A stretch of DNA of 64,000 nt. Source: Streptomyces griseus (GTDB lineage Bacteria; Actinomycetota; Actinomycetes; Streptomycetales; Streptomycetaceae). The notes beneath the pieces were generated by a model. The model had not been told where the DNA came from, made no database searches, and worked only from the letters and a program-made list of their open reading frames with translations. Below, piece after piece: positions 43,889 to 53,175 of the stretch. Numbering within the stretch: position 1 is the stretch's first letter; each line of letters opens with the position of its first letter. The translations under genes and the position numbers were made by a program. The DNA lies in assembly GCF_900460065.1 (NCBI RefSeq), contig NZ_UAVD01000037.1:62001-126000 (forward strand), in the 5' to 3' direction.

Positions 43889-45685
43889 GTGAGCGTCAGT
43901 AATCCCGAGACCAGTTCGCTCGTCTCCGCCTACCGGTCCCTGCTGCCCGTCCGAGCGCGCCGCCGCATCGTGCGTCGCGTGCCCGCTCCCTTGCGCAACG
44001 TCGTCATGCACCTGCTGGCCGTCTTCGACTCCGCGCGCTCCGCCGTGGTCGTGCGGGCGCTGGGAGGCCGGCGCAATCCCGCCAGGCACAGCGCGGAGGC
44101 ATCCCTGCGCGTCCTCAAGATCGACGGCAAGCACGTCAAGGTCGTCGTGGTCAGAGGTGCGACGGAATGGGCCGCGCGCGCCCGGAACCTGCACATCGTG
44201 GTGGCCGTGCTGGAAAGCGCGGAGATCGACTACTTCGCGGTCCGGGGTACGGGAAAGTCCGTTCCGTGTGTCGCCGTCTCGTCGCGACACCGCGCGGACG
44301 TCGAGGAAGTGCTCCAGATCGCCTTCGGCCGCAATCCGGGCTACGTCCGCGATGTGGCCGGCGGGCAGCTGCGGACCGGGGCGTCCGCGAAGACCTGGAG
44401 GAGGCTCCGCTCCAGCAGCGTGCTCCGGCTGACGTGGAACGTCTGCGACCCGACCGGGAAACTGGTCTTCGGTCCCGACTCGGGATGCGATCTGGAGTTC
44501 TGGTCGGAGACGGACGGGATGCTGGTCGCGCCCCGGCCCAACGCCGTCGTGACCCAGCTGCCGGTCGGCACGGAGCTCCGTACGGCCGAACAGAAGCGCT
44601 TCAGCCCCGTCCCGGGCCCGTACCACACCGGCTACACGCGCACGGTCGCCGACTTCACGGCCCGTCTCCCCGGCGACCACGCCTTCCCGATCGACGTCGT
44701 CTACACCTGGGTGGACGACGCGGATCCGGTGTGGCGCGCGGGGAAGGACGCGGTACGCCGCTCCCTCGCGGGCGGTACGGCGGAGCTGCACGAGCAGGCG
44801 GACAACGGGGCCCGCTACACCAGCCGCGACGAGCTCAGGTACTCCCTGCGGTCGATCCACCAGTACGCGCCCTGGGTGCGGAACGTCTTTCTCGTCACCG
44901 CGGGCCAGGCGCCGGGCTGGCTGAACACCGATCACCCGGGACTGCGCGTGGTCGATCACCGGGAGATCTTCTCCGACCCCGGCGCGCTGCCCACCTTCAA
45001 TTCACACGCCATCGAAAGCCAGCTGCATCACATAGCCGAGCTGTCTGAGCACTTCCTTTACCTCAACGACGACGTGTTCTTCGGCCGGCCCGTCACGCAG
45101 GAACACTTCTTCCACACCAACGGGCTGACGAAGTTCTTCACCTCGAAGGCCCTCATTCCCTCCGGCCAGATCACACCGGACGACCTGCCGGTGGACGCGG
45201 CGGGGAAGAACAGCCGCGGGCTGATCGCCCAGCAGTTCGGCACGGTCATCTCCCAGAAGATGAAGCACACGCCCCACGCGCTCAGCAGAACCGTTCTCGC
45301 GGAGATCGAGCAGACCTACGAGCGGGCCCACTGGGTCACCCAGAACTCGAAGTTCCGGTCGCCGCACGACATCCCGGTCGCCTCGTCGCTCCACCACTAC
45401 TACGCGTACCACCAGGCGCGGGCGACGCTCGGCAACCTGCGGTACGTGTACGTCGACATCGGCGACGCCCTGGCCCAGCGGCGGCTGGACCGGCTGGTGG
45501 CCCGGCGCGACTTCGACACCTTCTGCATCAACGACACCGTCGTGCCGGAGGACCCGCAGGCGCAGGAACGCATGGTGAGGAAATTCCTCAACGACTACTT
45601 CCCCGTGCCGAGCCCCTTCGAGCTCCCCGGAGCCGAGGGCACCCCGACACGGCGTACAGCAGAACTGGGAGCGGCAGCCACATGA
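43889..45685 (+). CDS. Stealth-family hexose-1-phosphate transferase
   Basis: About 598 residues. The start is uncertain: tandem GTG codons at 43886/43889 follow a weak GGAA, and the frame continues to ATG 43796. All four Stealth conserved regions are present. CR1 is IDVVYTWVDDADPVWR. CR2 runs from SRDELRYSLRSIHQYAPWVR through FNSHAIESQLHHI to FLYLNDDVFFGRPV. CR3 is FRSPHDIPVASSLHHYYAYH. CR4 is FCINDTVVPED with FLNDYFPVPSPFE. Stealth enzymes transfer sugar-1-phosphate from a nucleotide sugar to a sugar hydroxyl, making phosphodiester-linked chains in the cytoplasm. The N-terminal 250 residues, with a basic start and no TM, are less conserved and may bind the acceptor. The stop overlaps the next ATG. 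Confidence 0.92.
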   Translation: MSVSNPETSSLVSAYRSLLPVRARRRIVRRVPAPLRNVVMHLLAVFDSARSAVVVRALGGRRNPARHSAEASLRVLKIDGKHVKVVVVRGATEWAARARNLHIVVAVLESAEIDYFAVRGTGKSVPCVAVSSRHRADVEEVLQIAFGRNPGYVRDVAGGQLRTGASAKTWRRLRSSSVLRLTWNVCDPTGKLVFGPDSGCDLEFWSETDGMLVAPRPNAVVTQLPVGTELRTAEQKRFSPVPGPYHTGYTRTVADFTARLPGDHAFPIDVVYTWVDDADPVWRAGKDAVRRSLAGGTAELHEQADNGARYTSRDELRYSLRSIHQYAPWVRNVFLVTAGQAPGWLNTDHPGLRVVDHREIFSDPGALPTFNSHAIESQLHHIAELSEHFLYLNDDVFFGRPVTQEHFFHTNGLTKFFTSKALIPSGQITPDDLPVDAAGKNSRGLIAQQFGTVISQKMKHTPHALSRTVLAEIEQTYERAHWVTQNSKFRSPHDIPVASSLHHYYAYHQARATLGNLRYVYVDIGDALAQRRLDRLVARRDFDTFCINDTVVPEDPQAQERMVRKFLNDYFPVPSPFELPGAEGTPTRRTAELGAAAT

Positions 45686-46638
45686 TCCCGCGACGCAGAC
45701 ACCTCGCCGCCGTCCGGCGGCGGCTCACGGCCCGCGCGGTCCCGCTGCGGTCCTGGCTGATGCAGCGGTTCTTCCTGCCCCGGCGGTCCGGGCGGGCCGC
45801 CCGGCTGCTCTACGCGGCCGTGCTGGACGGCCAGACGGTCAACCTGCACGCCGTTCTGCCCCCTTCGGCACGGCTTCCCGCGGAGGCCGAGCTGGTGATC
45901 CAGCGAGGCCGCCGACGGTACGAGAGCCCTGCCCGCGTGTACCAGGGCCGGGACGGGGAGGTGCTGATGGACGCCACCGTGCTGCTGGGCGCGGAAGTGG
46001 GGGGCCTGCCCCTCCACGACGGCCGCTGGCGGGTCGTCCTCGCGACCCGCTCCGGACGCCGCACCGCGCGGTTCCCGCTGCTCCTCGTCGAGCCGCCCCG
46101 GCCCTACGGCGGACCCACCATGCCCATGGAGGTGTCACCGGTCAGCGGCCGGCGCCACCGCCTCGGCCGCACCGTGACCGGCAACCTCCGGGTGGTCACC
46201 TCGCAGCCGCGGCCGTCCGCCGAGGTGATGAAGGTCGACCTGTCCCACACCGGGCTCGTGGTCGACTTTCGTGTCGTGGGCGCCGAAGTGGCCGAACCCT
46301 GGGCCGAGTTCACCGCCACGGGACGCAACATCCGACGTCCCCTGCACGACCTGGGCGACGGGATGTGGCGTGCCGCCGTACCGCTGGAGGAGATGACACC
46401 GCAGCGCAGGGCCACGGAGCACTGGGACGTCGCCTGCTGCTCGGCCGACGGCCGTCCCATGAGGCTGGGGAAGAGGATGCACGACGTCCGCAATCCGCTG
46501 CGCGTCTTCACCATGCATCAAGCCAGTGTCGCCCCCCGAGGGCAAGCGCCCTTGCTGGTCCACCCCCGCTACACGCCCGCGGGCAACTTCCGTGTGACGT
46601 GCAGTCGCATGCCCGAAGCCGGGCGGAGACTCCGATGA
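45682..46638 (+). CDS. Unknown protein between the two Stealth genes
   Basis: 318 residues from ATG 45682 (ATGA overlap on both sides). Strongly basic N-terminus (PRRRHLAAVRRRLTARAVPL) then beta-rich sequence. Two similar halves are suggested by LPAEAELVIQRGRRRYESPA with GRWRVVLATRSG, versus AEPWAEFTATGRNIRRPLHD with MWRAAVPLEEM, as in tandem Ig-like beta-sandwiches. No catalytic motif, signal or TM is recognised. Tight coupling to both Stealth genes implies a structural or accessory role in the same polymer complex, with the basic tail perhaps holding it to the membrane. Confidence 0.6.
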   Translation: MIPRRRHLAAVRRRLTARAVPLRSWLMQRFFLPRRSGRAARLLYAAVLDGQTVNLHAVLPPSARLPAEAELVIQRGRRRYESPARVYQGRDGEVLMDATVLLGAEVGGLPLHDGRWRVVLATRSGRRTARFPLLLVEPPRPYGGPTMPMEVSPVSGRRHRLGRTVTGNLRVVTSQPRPSAEVMKVDLSHTGLVVDFRVVGAEVAEPWAEFTATGRNIRRPLHDLGDGMWRAAVPLEEMTPQRRATEHWDVACCSADGRPMRLGKRMHDVRNPLRVFTMHQASVAPRGQAPLLVHPRYTPAGNFRVTCSRMPEAGRRLR

Positions 46639-49508
46639 AGATCACCTTTCTGCTGACCACCGCCGACGCCGTGGGCGGCACGGAACGGGCGGTGTTCAAC
46701 CAGGCCGCCGAACTCGCCGACCGCCACGACGTGCGCGTCCTCAGCGTCTTCAAGAGCAAGTCCGAGCTGTTCTTCTCCCCCGACGAACGGGTGCGCGTCG
46801 ACTACCTGGTCGACATGACCGGCCGGGTGCAGCGGCCGATGCGCCGCGCGGAGCTCGACGAGTCCGTGTACGGGGCCCTCGCCGAACAGCCGAGCAGCCT
46901 GGTCGACCGTGCCTGGGAGGCCGCGTTCAACCGGCTCTCCGACATCGAGCTCGGCCTGGCGCTCGAACACACCGACACGGACGTCCTGATCACCACCACC
47001 CCGGCTCTGATGGCGCTGGCCGTCCAGCTCGCCCCGGCCGAGGTGATCACGGTGCACCAGGAGCACAGGGTCTCCGAGCTGCGGGGCACGAGTGGGGAGC
47101 CGTTGCTCCGCTACGCCGCCCGGCTGGACGCCCTGGCCGTGCTCAGCGACCGCACGAGGGATTGGTTCGCGGAGACGCTCGGCGCCACCGCTCCGCGCAT
47201 CGAGGTGGTGCCGAACGCGCTGCCCGCGGGGTTCCGGCCGCGCTCGACGCTGGAGACCCGGACCGTGGTGTGCGCCGGCCGCCTGGTGGGGGAGAAGCAA
47301 CTCGACCAGGCCCTCGACGCGTGGGCGCTGCTGGCGCCGTACCACCCCACCTGGACGCTCAGGATCTTCGGCGACGGACCGCTGAGCGGCGCCCTGCGAC
47401 GGCAGATCGCCCAGTTGGGACTGCATGACAGCGTCCAGCTGAACGGGAACTCGCCGCATCTGGCCGAGGAGTGGGCCAAGGCGAGCATCGCCCTGCTCAC
47501 CTCGAAGAACGAGGCCTTCCCCCTGGTGCTCATGGAGGCACAGGCGGCCGGTGTTCCCGTGGTGTCCTACGACTGCCCGAACGGCCCGCGCGAGATCGTG
47601 CTGGACGGGCGGTCGGGCATGCTCGTGCCGCCGGGAGACGTGGAGGCGCTGGCCGGTCGGCTGAACCAGTTGATGTCGGACGGCCCGTTGCGGCACCGCA
47701 TGGGTGCGGCGGCGGCCGAGTCCATCACCCGGTTCGCGCCGCCCCTGGTCACCGCCCAGTGGGAGGCCTTCTTCCAGGGGCTGGTGGACGACCGGGAGCG
47801 CGGCGACCGGGCCGCCGCCAAGGCGGACCGGCTCGCCCTGCACGCCGCGTACAGCGGTCTGGAGGGCGCCGCGACCGCGGCCACCGCTCCTCCGCCGAGT
47901 CAGGTGCGCTCCGGCGCCCACCGGCAGCTGGAGCAGCAGGTGGCCAAGAGACGGCCCGACCTGGTCAAGGACGGCGGCCAGCTCTGCCGGGTGGTGGACT
48001 CGGAGTCCCCGTTCGACATCGTGCAGGCCAACCTGGCCCTCGCCGCGTCGGCGCTGGAAGCCGCGGACGTGCCCTACCTCGTGGTCCGGGACACGATGGT
48101 GCGGCGCACCGTCGCCGTGCACGCCTCGTACCGGGAGGCGGTCCTCAAATCACTGAGCGGCACGTACCGGTACGAAGCTGTCTACACGGCGCTGCTCAAC
48201 GCCCGCCAGAACCCCGTGACCACCACGCTCGCGGGCCTTCTCGGAGACCATCTCGACCAGCCCTGCTCAGGCGTCCGCGTCTACCAGAACGCCGTGTCGA
48301 CTTCGCGCACCCTGCGACTGGGAGCGGTGTACGGCTGCACGATCTCCTTCTGGGACAACGACCCCGAGGAGAGCGACACGATGGTCGCGCCCTCCCGCAC
48401 CCTGATCGGCGACCGGGTCTCGCAGCACTCCATGGGACGTGCCTCGATGGTCCTCTCGGGGCGCACCTACCCGACCATCAACGCGTTCGCACAGCCCCTC
48501 CACGGCGACGTCGGCTTCCCCATCGACGCCGTGTACACCTGGGTCGACGGCTCCGACGTCCAGTGGCTGGAACGCAAGAACCAGGTACTCGCGATGCTGG
48601 GCCTGGAGACGGTCGACGCGGCGGCCAGCGCCGCGCGCTTCCGCAGCCGCGACGAACTCCGCTTCTCGCTCCGGTCCATCGACATGTACGCGCCGTGGAT
48701 CCGGAACATCTACATCGTCACCGACCGGCAGGTCCCGTCCTGGCTGGACAACGCGCACCACCGGGTCCGGGTGGTCGACCACACGGAGATCTTCGGCAAC
48801 CAGGGCGCCCTGCCCACCTACAACTCGCACGCGATCGAAAGCCGGCTCCACCACATCGAGGGCCTCTCCGAGCATTTTCTCTATTTCAACGACGACTTCT
48901 TCATCGGCCGCACCGTCCTGCCGAGCCTGTTCTTCCTCGGCAACGGGCAGGCCAAGCACTTCCAGTCGCCCACCGCGGTACCCATGGTGCCGCCGCTGGC
49001 CACCGACGACTTCAACATCAGTGCGGCGAAGAACAACCGGGCACTGATCGCCAACAGCTTCGGGCAGATCCTCACCCATTCCTTCCTCCACGCACCGTAC
49101 GTGCTGCGCAGAAGCGTGATGGAGGATCTCGAACGCGCCTATCCGCAGCAGATCGCCGCCACCTCGGCGAGCAGGCTGCGCAGCCACAGCGACGTGTCGA
49201 TCGCCTCCTCGCTCCACCACTACTTCGGCTTCCACACCGGACGGAGCGTGCCCGGTTCCCTCTCCTGCGGATTCGTCAACGTGGGTTTGAGCGAACACCG
49301 CACCAGGCTCAGCAGATTGCTGACCAGCCGCCCGAACGACGTCTTCTGCCTGAACGACTTCCACGACGGTGACGTGCCGGAGGACGAGCAGGACGCCATT
49401 CTGGCCGCGTTCCTCCCGAGCTATTTCCCCATCGCGAGCCAATTCGAATACGGCTCGCCCCGCAATCAGCGGTACCACGCGCGCACCCTGCCCGACTGGC
49501 CGCTGTGA
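46635..49508 (+). CDS. Bifunctional GT4 glycosyltransferase-Stealth phosphotransferase fusion
   Basis: 957 residues from ATG 46635. Residues 1-400 are a GT-B family-4 glycosyltransferase: ITFLLTTADAVGGTERAVFN, VVCAGRLVGEKQLDQALDAW, LRIFGDGPLSG and the donor-site EAFPLVLMEAQAAGVPVVSY. Residues about 430-957 are a complete Stealth protein: FPIDAVYTWVDGSDVQWLER (CR1), SRDELRFSLRSIDMYAPWIR and YNSHAIESRLHHI to YFNDDFFIG (CR2), RSHSDVSIASSLHHYFGFH (CR3), and FCLNDFHDGDVPED with PSYFPIASQFE (CR4). One chain could thus add a sugar and then a sugar-1-phosphate, completing a disaccharide-phosphate repeat. The S. coelicolor wall contains, from memory, poly(diglycosyl 1-phosphate) with Gal and GlcNAc, for which this pair is a good candidate. 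Confidence 0.9.
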   Translation: MKITFLLTTADAVGGTERAVFNQAAELADRHDVRVLSVFKSKSELFFSPDERVRVDYLVDMTGRVQRPMRRAELDESVYGALAEQPSSLVDRAWEAAFNRLSDIELGLALEHTDTDVLITTTPALMALAVQLAPAEVITVHQEHRVSELRGTSGEPLLRYAARLDALAVLSDRTRDWFAETLGATAPRIEVVPNALPAGFRPRSTLETRTVVCAGRLVGEKQLDQALDAWALLAPYHPTWTLRIFGDGPLSGALRRQIAQLGLHDSVQLNGNSPHLAEEWAKASIALLTSKNEAFPLVLMEAQAAGVPVVSYDCPNGPREIVLDGRSGMLVPPGDVEALAGRLNQLMSDGPLRHRMGAAAAESITRFAPPLVTAQWEAFFQGLVDDRERGDRAAAKADRLALHAAYSGLEGAATAATAPPPSQVRSGAHRQLEQQVAKRRPDLVKDGGQLCRVVDSESPFDIVQANLALAASALEAADVPYLVVRDTMVRRTVAVHASYREAVLKSLSGTYRYEAVYTALLNARQNPVTTTLAGLLGDHLDQPCSGVRVYQNAVSTSRTLRLGAVYGCTISFWDNDPEESDTMVAPSRTLIGDRVSQHSMGRASMVLSGRTYPTINAFAQPLHGDVGFPIDAVYTWVDGSDVQWLERKNQVLAMLGLETVDAAASAARFRSRDELRFSLRSIDMYAPWIRNIYIVTDRQVPSWLDNAHHRVRVVDHTEIFGNQGALPTYNSHAIESRLHHIEGLSEHFLYFNDDFFIGRTVLPSLFFLGNGQAKHFQSPTAVPMVPPLATDDFNISAAKNNRALIANSFGQILTHSFLHAPYVLRRSVMEDLERAYPQQIAATSASRLRSHSDVSIASSLHHYFGFHTGRSVPGSLSCGFVNVGLSEHRTRLSRLLTSRPNDVFCLNDFHDGDVPEDEQDAILAAFLPSYFPIASQFEYGSPRNQRYHARTLPDWPL

Positions 49509-49557
49509 GATCCACGGCCGACAAGCCGGAAGAGGCGACCGTGAGAGAGGTGAACCC

Positions 49558-50949
49558 ATGAGCAAGATCTGCATAGTCGGGAATTCCGTGGCTGCGCCAC
49601 GCACGCCGGAGGAGTCCCCTCTCGCGGGCTGGGGGCAGTTTCTCGCGGACTTCCTGACGCCGTACCACGAGGTACGCAACTACGCCCGCGACGCGATGAC
49701 GCTGCGGACCTACTTCACCGACCGGCTGGCCACCCTGCTGAACCTGCTGGCCCCCGGGGACGTGGTCCTCGTGAACCTCGGCGGGGTCGAGCAGCGCATC
49801 GACAACCCGCTGCGCTACCACGGTCCCAGGGAGTTCAAGGAGTTCCTCTACCTCTACATCGAAGGGATCAGGGCTGAGGGGGCCTTTCCCGTCCTGGTGA
49901 CCCCGGCCGCCCGGTGCGCCTTCACGGCCGAGGGCGACGTGGCCGACACCCGGGGGGTGTACCCCGACCTGATGCGTGAGGTGGCCGCCGAGACGGGTAC
50001 CGCCCTCGTCGATCTCGCGGCTTTCACCCAGAGGTGGCTGCAGGAGCTGGGCCCGCAGCGTGCGCGCCAGTTCTTCCGCTGGCTCGACGCCGGCGAGCAC
50101 CCCCGGCATCCCGAGGGAATCATCGACTCGTCCCACTTCAACGAGGCGGGAGGGCGGGCCGTGGCCCGGATGGTGGCCATCGCCCTGCACGACTCCCGCG
50201 AACTGCCTCCCGGTCTCATCGACGTCAATACTCTGGGCGCGGCGCCGGAGTACCCTCCGGTCCTCACCGAATTCACGGTGGAGAAGCCGGAGTTCGCCCT
50301 CTACGCCGACGTGCGCACAGGTGCTGCCCCCGTGGTGGAACGGCCCGCTCCCGCACAGTTGACCGGTGCCATGCAGAAGTTCTCCGGTACGGCCGAGGTG
50401 GGGACGAGCTATGTGATGTTCTTCGAGAACGGCGCCTACCTCGGCGGGGCGCGCGTCAACGCCGAAGGCCGCTGGCAGTGGCGGAGAGTCCTGAACTGGC
50501 AGGCGGGCGACCACCTCGTCCAGGTGGTCGGCTACAACCAGCAAGGGGTGACCCCCCTTTCCACGGTGGCCTTCACCGTGCGCGACTACGTCGAACCCCC
50601 CGTCGTGCTGGGCCCCAAGGAGGGAGCGCTGAGCGGCGCGCGCCCCCGCTTCTCGGGGACCGCTGCCGTGGGCGTCACCAAGGTCATGGTGCTCGAAGGC
50701 GGCCGGCTGATCGCCTCCGCCCCGGTCGCCAAGGACGGCACCTGGAAGGTGACCCACCCGCACGACTGGAAGCCCGGCGCCTACACGGTCGAGTTCGTGT
50801 CGATCTTCAGCGCCATCCACTCCCGACCGGCCCAGCTCGCCCTGAGGGTGCACGGCGTACCGGAGGGGAACTGGATCAGGCAGTCGGTCAGTGCCAGGGA
50901 GGCCTGCTCCGAGGCGTGCGACCACCTTCCCTTCAGCGGGCGGCGGTGA
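49558..50949 (+). CDS. SGNH/GDSL-type esterase with two Ig-like C-terminal domains
   Basis: 463 residues from ATG 49558 with GAGAGG seven bases upstream. Residues 1-225 are an SGNH hydrolase of the rhamnogalacturonan-acetylesterase type. Block I is ICIVGNSVA (Ser10), where the usual Asp before Ser is Asn9. Block III has VLVNLGGVEQ in place of the usual GxND, and block V is IDSSHFNEAGG with Asp190 and His193. Residues about 255-450 hold two Ig-like repeats, compare KFSGTAEVGTSYVMFFENGA with RFSGTAAVGVTKVMVLEGGR. No signal peptide is seen. It may O-acetylate or deacetylate the wall polymer; the fold is clear, the reaction is not. Confidence 0.8.
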   Translation: MSKICIVGNSVAAPRTPEESPLAGWGQFLADFLTPYHEVRNYARDAMTLRTYFTDRLATLLNLLAPGDVVLVNLGGVEQRIDNPLRYHGPREFKEFLYLYIEGIRAEGAFPVLVTPAARCAFTAEGDVADTRGVYPDLMREVAAETGTALVDLAAFTQRWLQELGPQRARQFFRWLDAGEHPRHPEGIIDSSHFNEAGGRAVARMVAIALHDSRELPPGLIDVNTLGAAPEYPPVLTEFTVEKPEFALYADVRTGAAPVVERPAPAQLTGAMQKFSGTAEVGTSYVMFFENGAYLGGARVNAEGRWQWRRVLNWQAGDHLVQVVGYNQQGVTPLSTVAFTVRDYVEPPVVLGPKEGALSGARPRFSGTAAVGVTKVMVLEGGRLIASAPVAKDGTWKVTHPHDWKPGAYTVEFVSIFSAIHSRPAQLALRVHGVPEGNWIRQSVSAREACSEACDHLPFSGRR

Positions 50950-50983
50950 CCGAACTCCACCGGTGAGGCCATCGCGGCCCGCT

Positions 50984-51035
50984 GAGGACGAAGCGGCCCG
51001 GCACCCCCCGAGGGGTGCCGGGCCGCTTCGTCCTC
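50984..51035 (+). terminator. 24-bp perfect hairpin between the SGNH and fadB genes
   Basis: 50984-51007 pairs completely with 51012-51035 around the loop CCGA. It is the strongest hairpin in the window, between convergent genes. Confidence 0.92.
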
Positions 51036-51042
51036 CGGCGGA

Positions 51043-53175
51043 CTACGACGCCGGTACGCTCGCCACGCCCTGAGCGAGGAACGGCTTGCCGTTCACCCGC
51101 TGGGAGACGCCCTCGCGGTCCAGGTACGGCGTGATGCCGCCCAGGTGGAAGGGCCAGCCCGCGCCGGTGATCAGGCACAGGTCGATGTCCTGGGCCTCGG
51201 CGACGACGCCCTCGTCCAGCATCAGGCCGATCTCCTGCGCCACCGCGTCGAGCACGCGGTCGCGGGTCTGCTCCTCGGTCAGGACGGTGTCGCCCTGCTT
51301 GAGGAGGGCTGCGACCTCGGGGTCGAGGACCGGGGCGCCGGAGTCGTGGACGTAGAAGCCGCGCTTGCCGGCCTTGACGACCGCCGCGAGGTTCTGCGAA
51401 ACGGTGAAGCGCTCCGGGAAGGAACGGTTCAGGGTCTCGGAGACGTGCAGGCCGATGGCCGGGCCGACCAGCTCCAGGAGCACCAGCGGGGACATCGGCA
51501 GGCCGAGCGGCTCGACGGCCCTCTCCGCGACCTCGACCGGGGTGCCCTCGTCGATGACGTTCTGGATCTCGCCCATGAAGCGGGTGAGGATGCGGTTGAC
51601 GACGAACGCCGGGGCGTCCTTCACCAGGACCGCGGTCTTCTTCAGCTTGCGGGCCACACCGAACGCCGTGGCCAGCGAGGCGTCGTCCGTCTGCTCGCCG
51701 CGGACGATCTCCAGCAGCGGGAGGATCGCGACCGGGTTGAAGAAGTGGAAGCCGACGACCCGCTCGGGGTTCTTCAGCTTCGACGCCATCTCGGTCACCG
51801 ACAGCGAGGAGGTGTTGGTGGCGAGGATCGCGTGCGCCGGGGCGACCGCCTCGACCTCCGCGAACACCTGCTGCTTGACGCCGATCTCCTCGAAGACGGC
51901 CTCGATGATGAAGTCCGCGTCCGCGAAGCCCTCGGCCTTGTCGAGGACACCGGAGACCAGGCCCTTGAGACGGTTGGCCTTGTCCTGGTTGATGCGGCCC
52001 TTGCCGAGCAGCTTCTCGATCTCGGCGTGGACGTAGCCCACACCCTTGGTCACGCGCTCCTGGTCGATGTCCGTGAGGACGACCGGGACCTCCAGGCGGC
52101 GCAGGAACAGCAGCGCCAGCTGCGAGGCCATCAGACCGGCGCCGACGACGCCGACCTTGGTGACCGGGCGGGCCAGGTTCTTGTCCGGGGCGCCGGCCGG
52201 GCGCTTGGCACGCTTCTGGACCAGGTTGAAGGCGTAGATGCCGCTGCGCAGCTCGCCGCCCATGATCAGGTCCGCGAGCGCCTGGTCCTCGGCGTCGAAG
52301 CCGGCGGACAGGTCGCCGTCCTTGGCCGCCGCGATGATGTCCAGCGCGCGGTACGCCGCCGGGGCCGCGCCGTGCACCTTGGAGTCCGCGATGGCCCGGC
52401 CGCGGGCCACGGCCGCGTCCCAGCCCTCGCCGCGGTCGATCTCGGGCCGCTCGACGGCGAGCTCGCCCCTGAGGACGGCCGCGGTCCAGATCAGCGACTG
52501 CTCCAGGAAGTCCGCGCCCTCGAAGATCGCGTCGGCGATCCCGAGCTCGTAGACCTGCTTGCCCTTGAGCTGGCGGTTCTGGTTGAGCGAGTTCTCGATG
52601 ATCACCGAGACCGCGCGGTCCGCGCCGATCAGGTTCGGCAGGAGCGCGCAGCCGCCCCAGCCGGGGACCAGGCCGAGGAAGACCTCGGGCAGCGAGAACG
52701 CCGGGATGGCGGTGGAGACGGTGCGGTAGGAGCAGTGCAGACCGACCTCGACACCGCCGCCCATGGCCGCGCCGTTGTAGTACGCGAAGGTCGGGACCGC
52801 GAGACCGGAGAGGCGGCGGAAGACGTCGTGGCCGCCCTTGCCGATGGCCAGCGCGTCCTCGTGGCGGCCGAGCAGCTCGACGCCCTTGAGGTCGGCGCCG
52901 ACGGCGAAGATGAACGGCTTGCCGGTGATGCCGACGCCAGTGACGGTGCCGTCGGCGGCCTCCTTCTCGACCTGGTCGATCGCGGCGTTCAGGTTCGCCA
53001 GCGACTGCGGTCCGAAGGTGGTCGGCTTGGTGTGGTCCAGGCCGTTGTCCAGCGTGATGAGGGCGAAGTTGCCCGCACCGCCCGGCAGGTCCAGGTGGCG
53101 TACGTGCGCCTGCGTGACGACCTCGCCGGGGAACAGCTCGGCCGCGCCCCTCAGAAGCTCAGTGGTGGAGCTCAC
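51043..53175 (-). CDS. fadB: Fatty-oxidation complex alpha subunit (enoyl-CoA hydratase / 3-hydroxyacyl-CoA dehydrogenase)
   Basis: 710 residues from GTG 53175, overlapping the thiolase stop as GTGA and preceded by GGAGG. Residues 1-310 are a crotonase domain (FAVGADLKGVELLG, YYNGAAMGGGVEVGLHCSYR, LGLVPGWGGCALLPNLIG). Residues about 340-700 are the NAD-dependent dehydrogenase (KVGVVGAGLMASQLALLFLR, ATNTSSLSVTEMA, catalytic-His region VVGFHFFNPVAILPLLEIV). It carries out hydration and oxidation in beta-oxidation. With the thiolase it forms the alpha2-beta2 complex. Confidence 0.96.
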   Translation of the reverse strand: MSSTTELLRGAAELFPGEVVTQAHVRHLDLPGGAGNFALITLDNGLDHTKPTTFGPQSLANLNAAIDQVEKEAADGTVTGVGITGKPFIFAVGADLKGVELLGRHEDALAIGKGGHDVFRRLSGLAVPTFAYYNGAAMGGGVEVGLHCSYRTVSTAIPAFSLPEVFLGLVPGWGGCALLPNLIGADRAVSVIIENSLNQNRQLKGKQVYELGIADAIFEGADFLEQSLIWTAAVLRGELAVERPEIDRGEGWDAAVARGRAIADSKVHGAAPAAYRALDIIAAAKDGDLSAGFDAEDQALADLIMGGELRSGIYAFNLVQKRAKRPAGAPDKNLARPVTKVGVVGAGLMASQLALLFLRRLEVPVVLTDIDQERVTKGVGYVHAEIEKLLGKGRINQDKANRLKGLVSGVLDKAEGFADADFIIEAVFEEIGVKQQVFAEVEAVAPAHAILATNTSSLSVTEMASKLKNPERVVGFHFFNPVAILPLLEIVRGEQTDDASLATAFGVARKLKKTAVLVKDAPAFVVNRILTRFMGEIQNVIDEGTPVEVAERAVEPLGLPMSPLVLLELVGPAIGLHVSETLNRSFPERFTVSQNLAAVVKAGKRGFYVHDSGAPVLDPEVAALLKQGDTVLTEEQTRDRVLDAVAQEIGLMLDEGVVAEAQDIDLCLITGAGWPFHLGGITPYLDREGVSQRVNGKPFLAQGVASVPAS

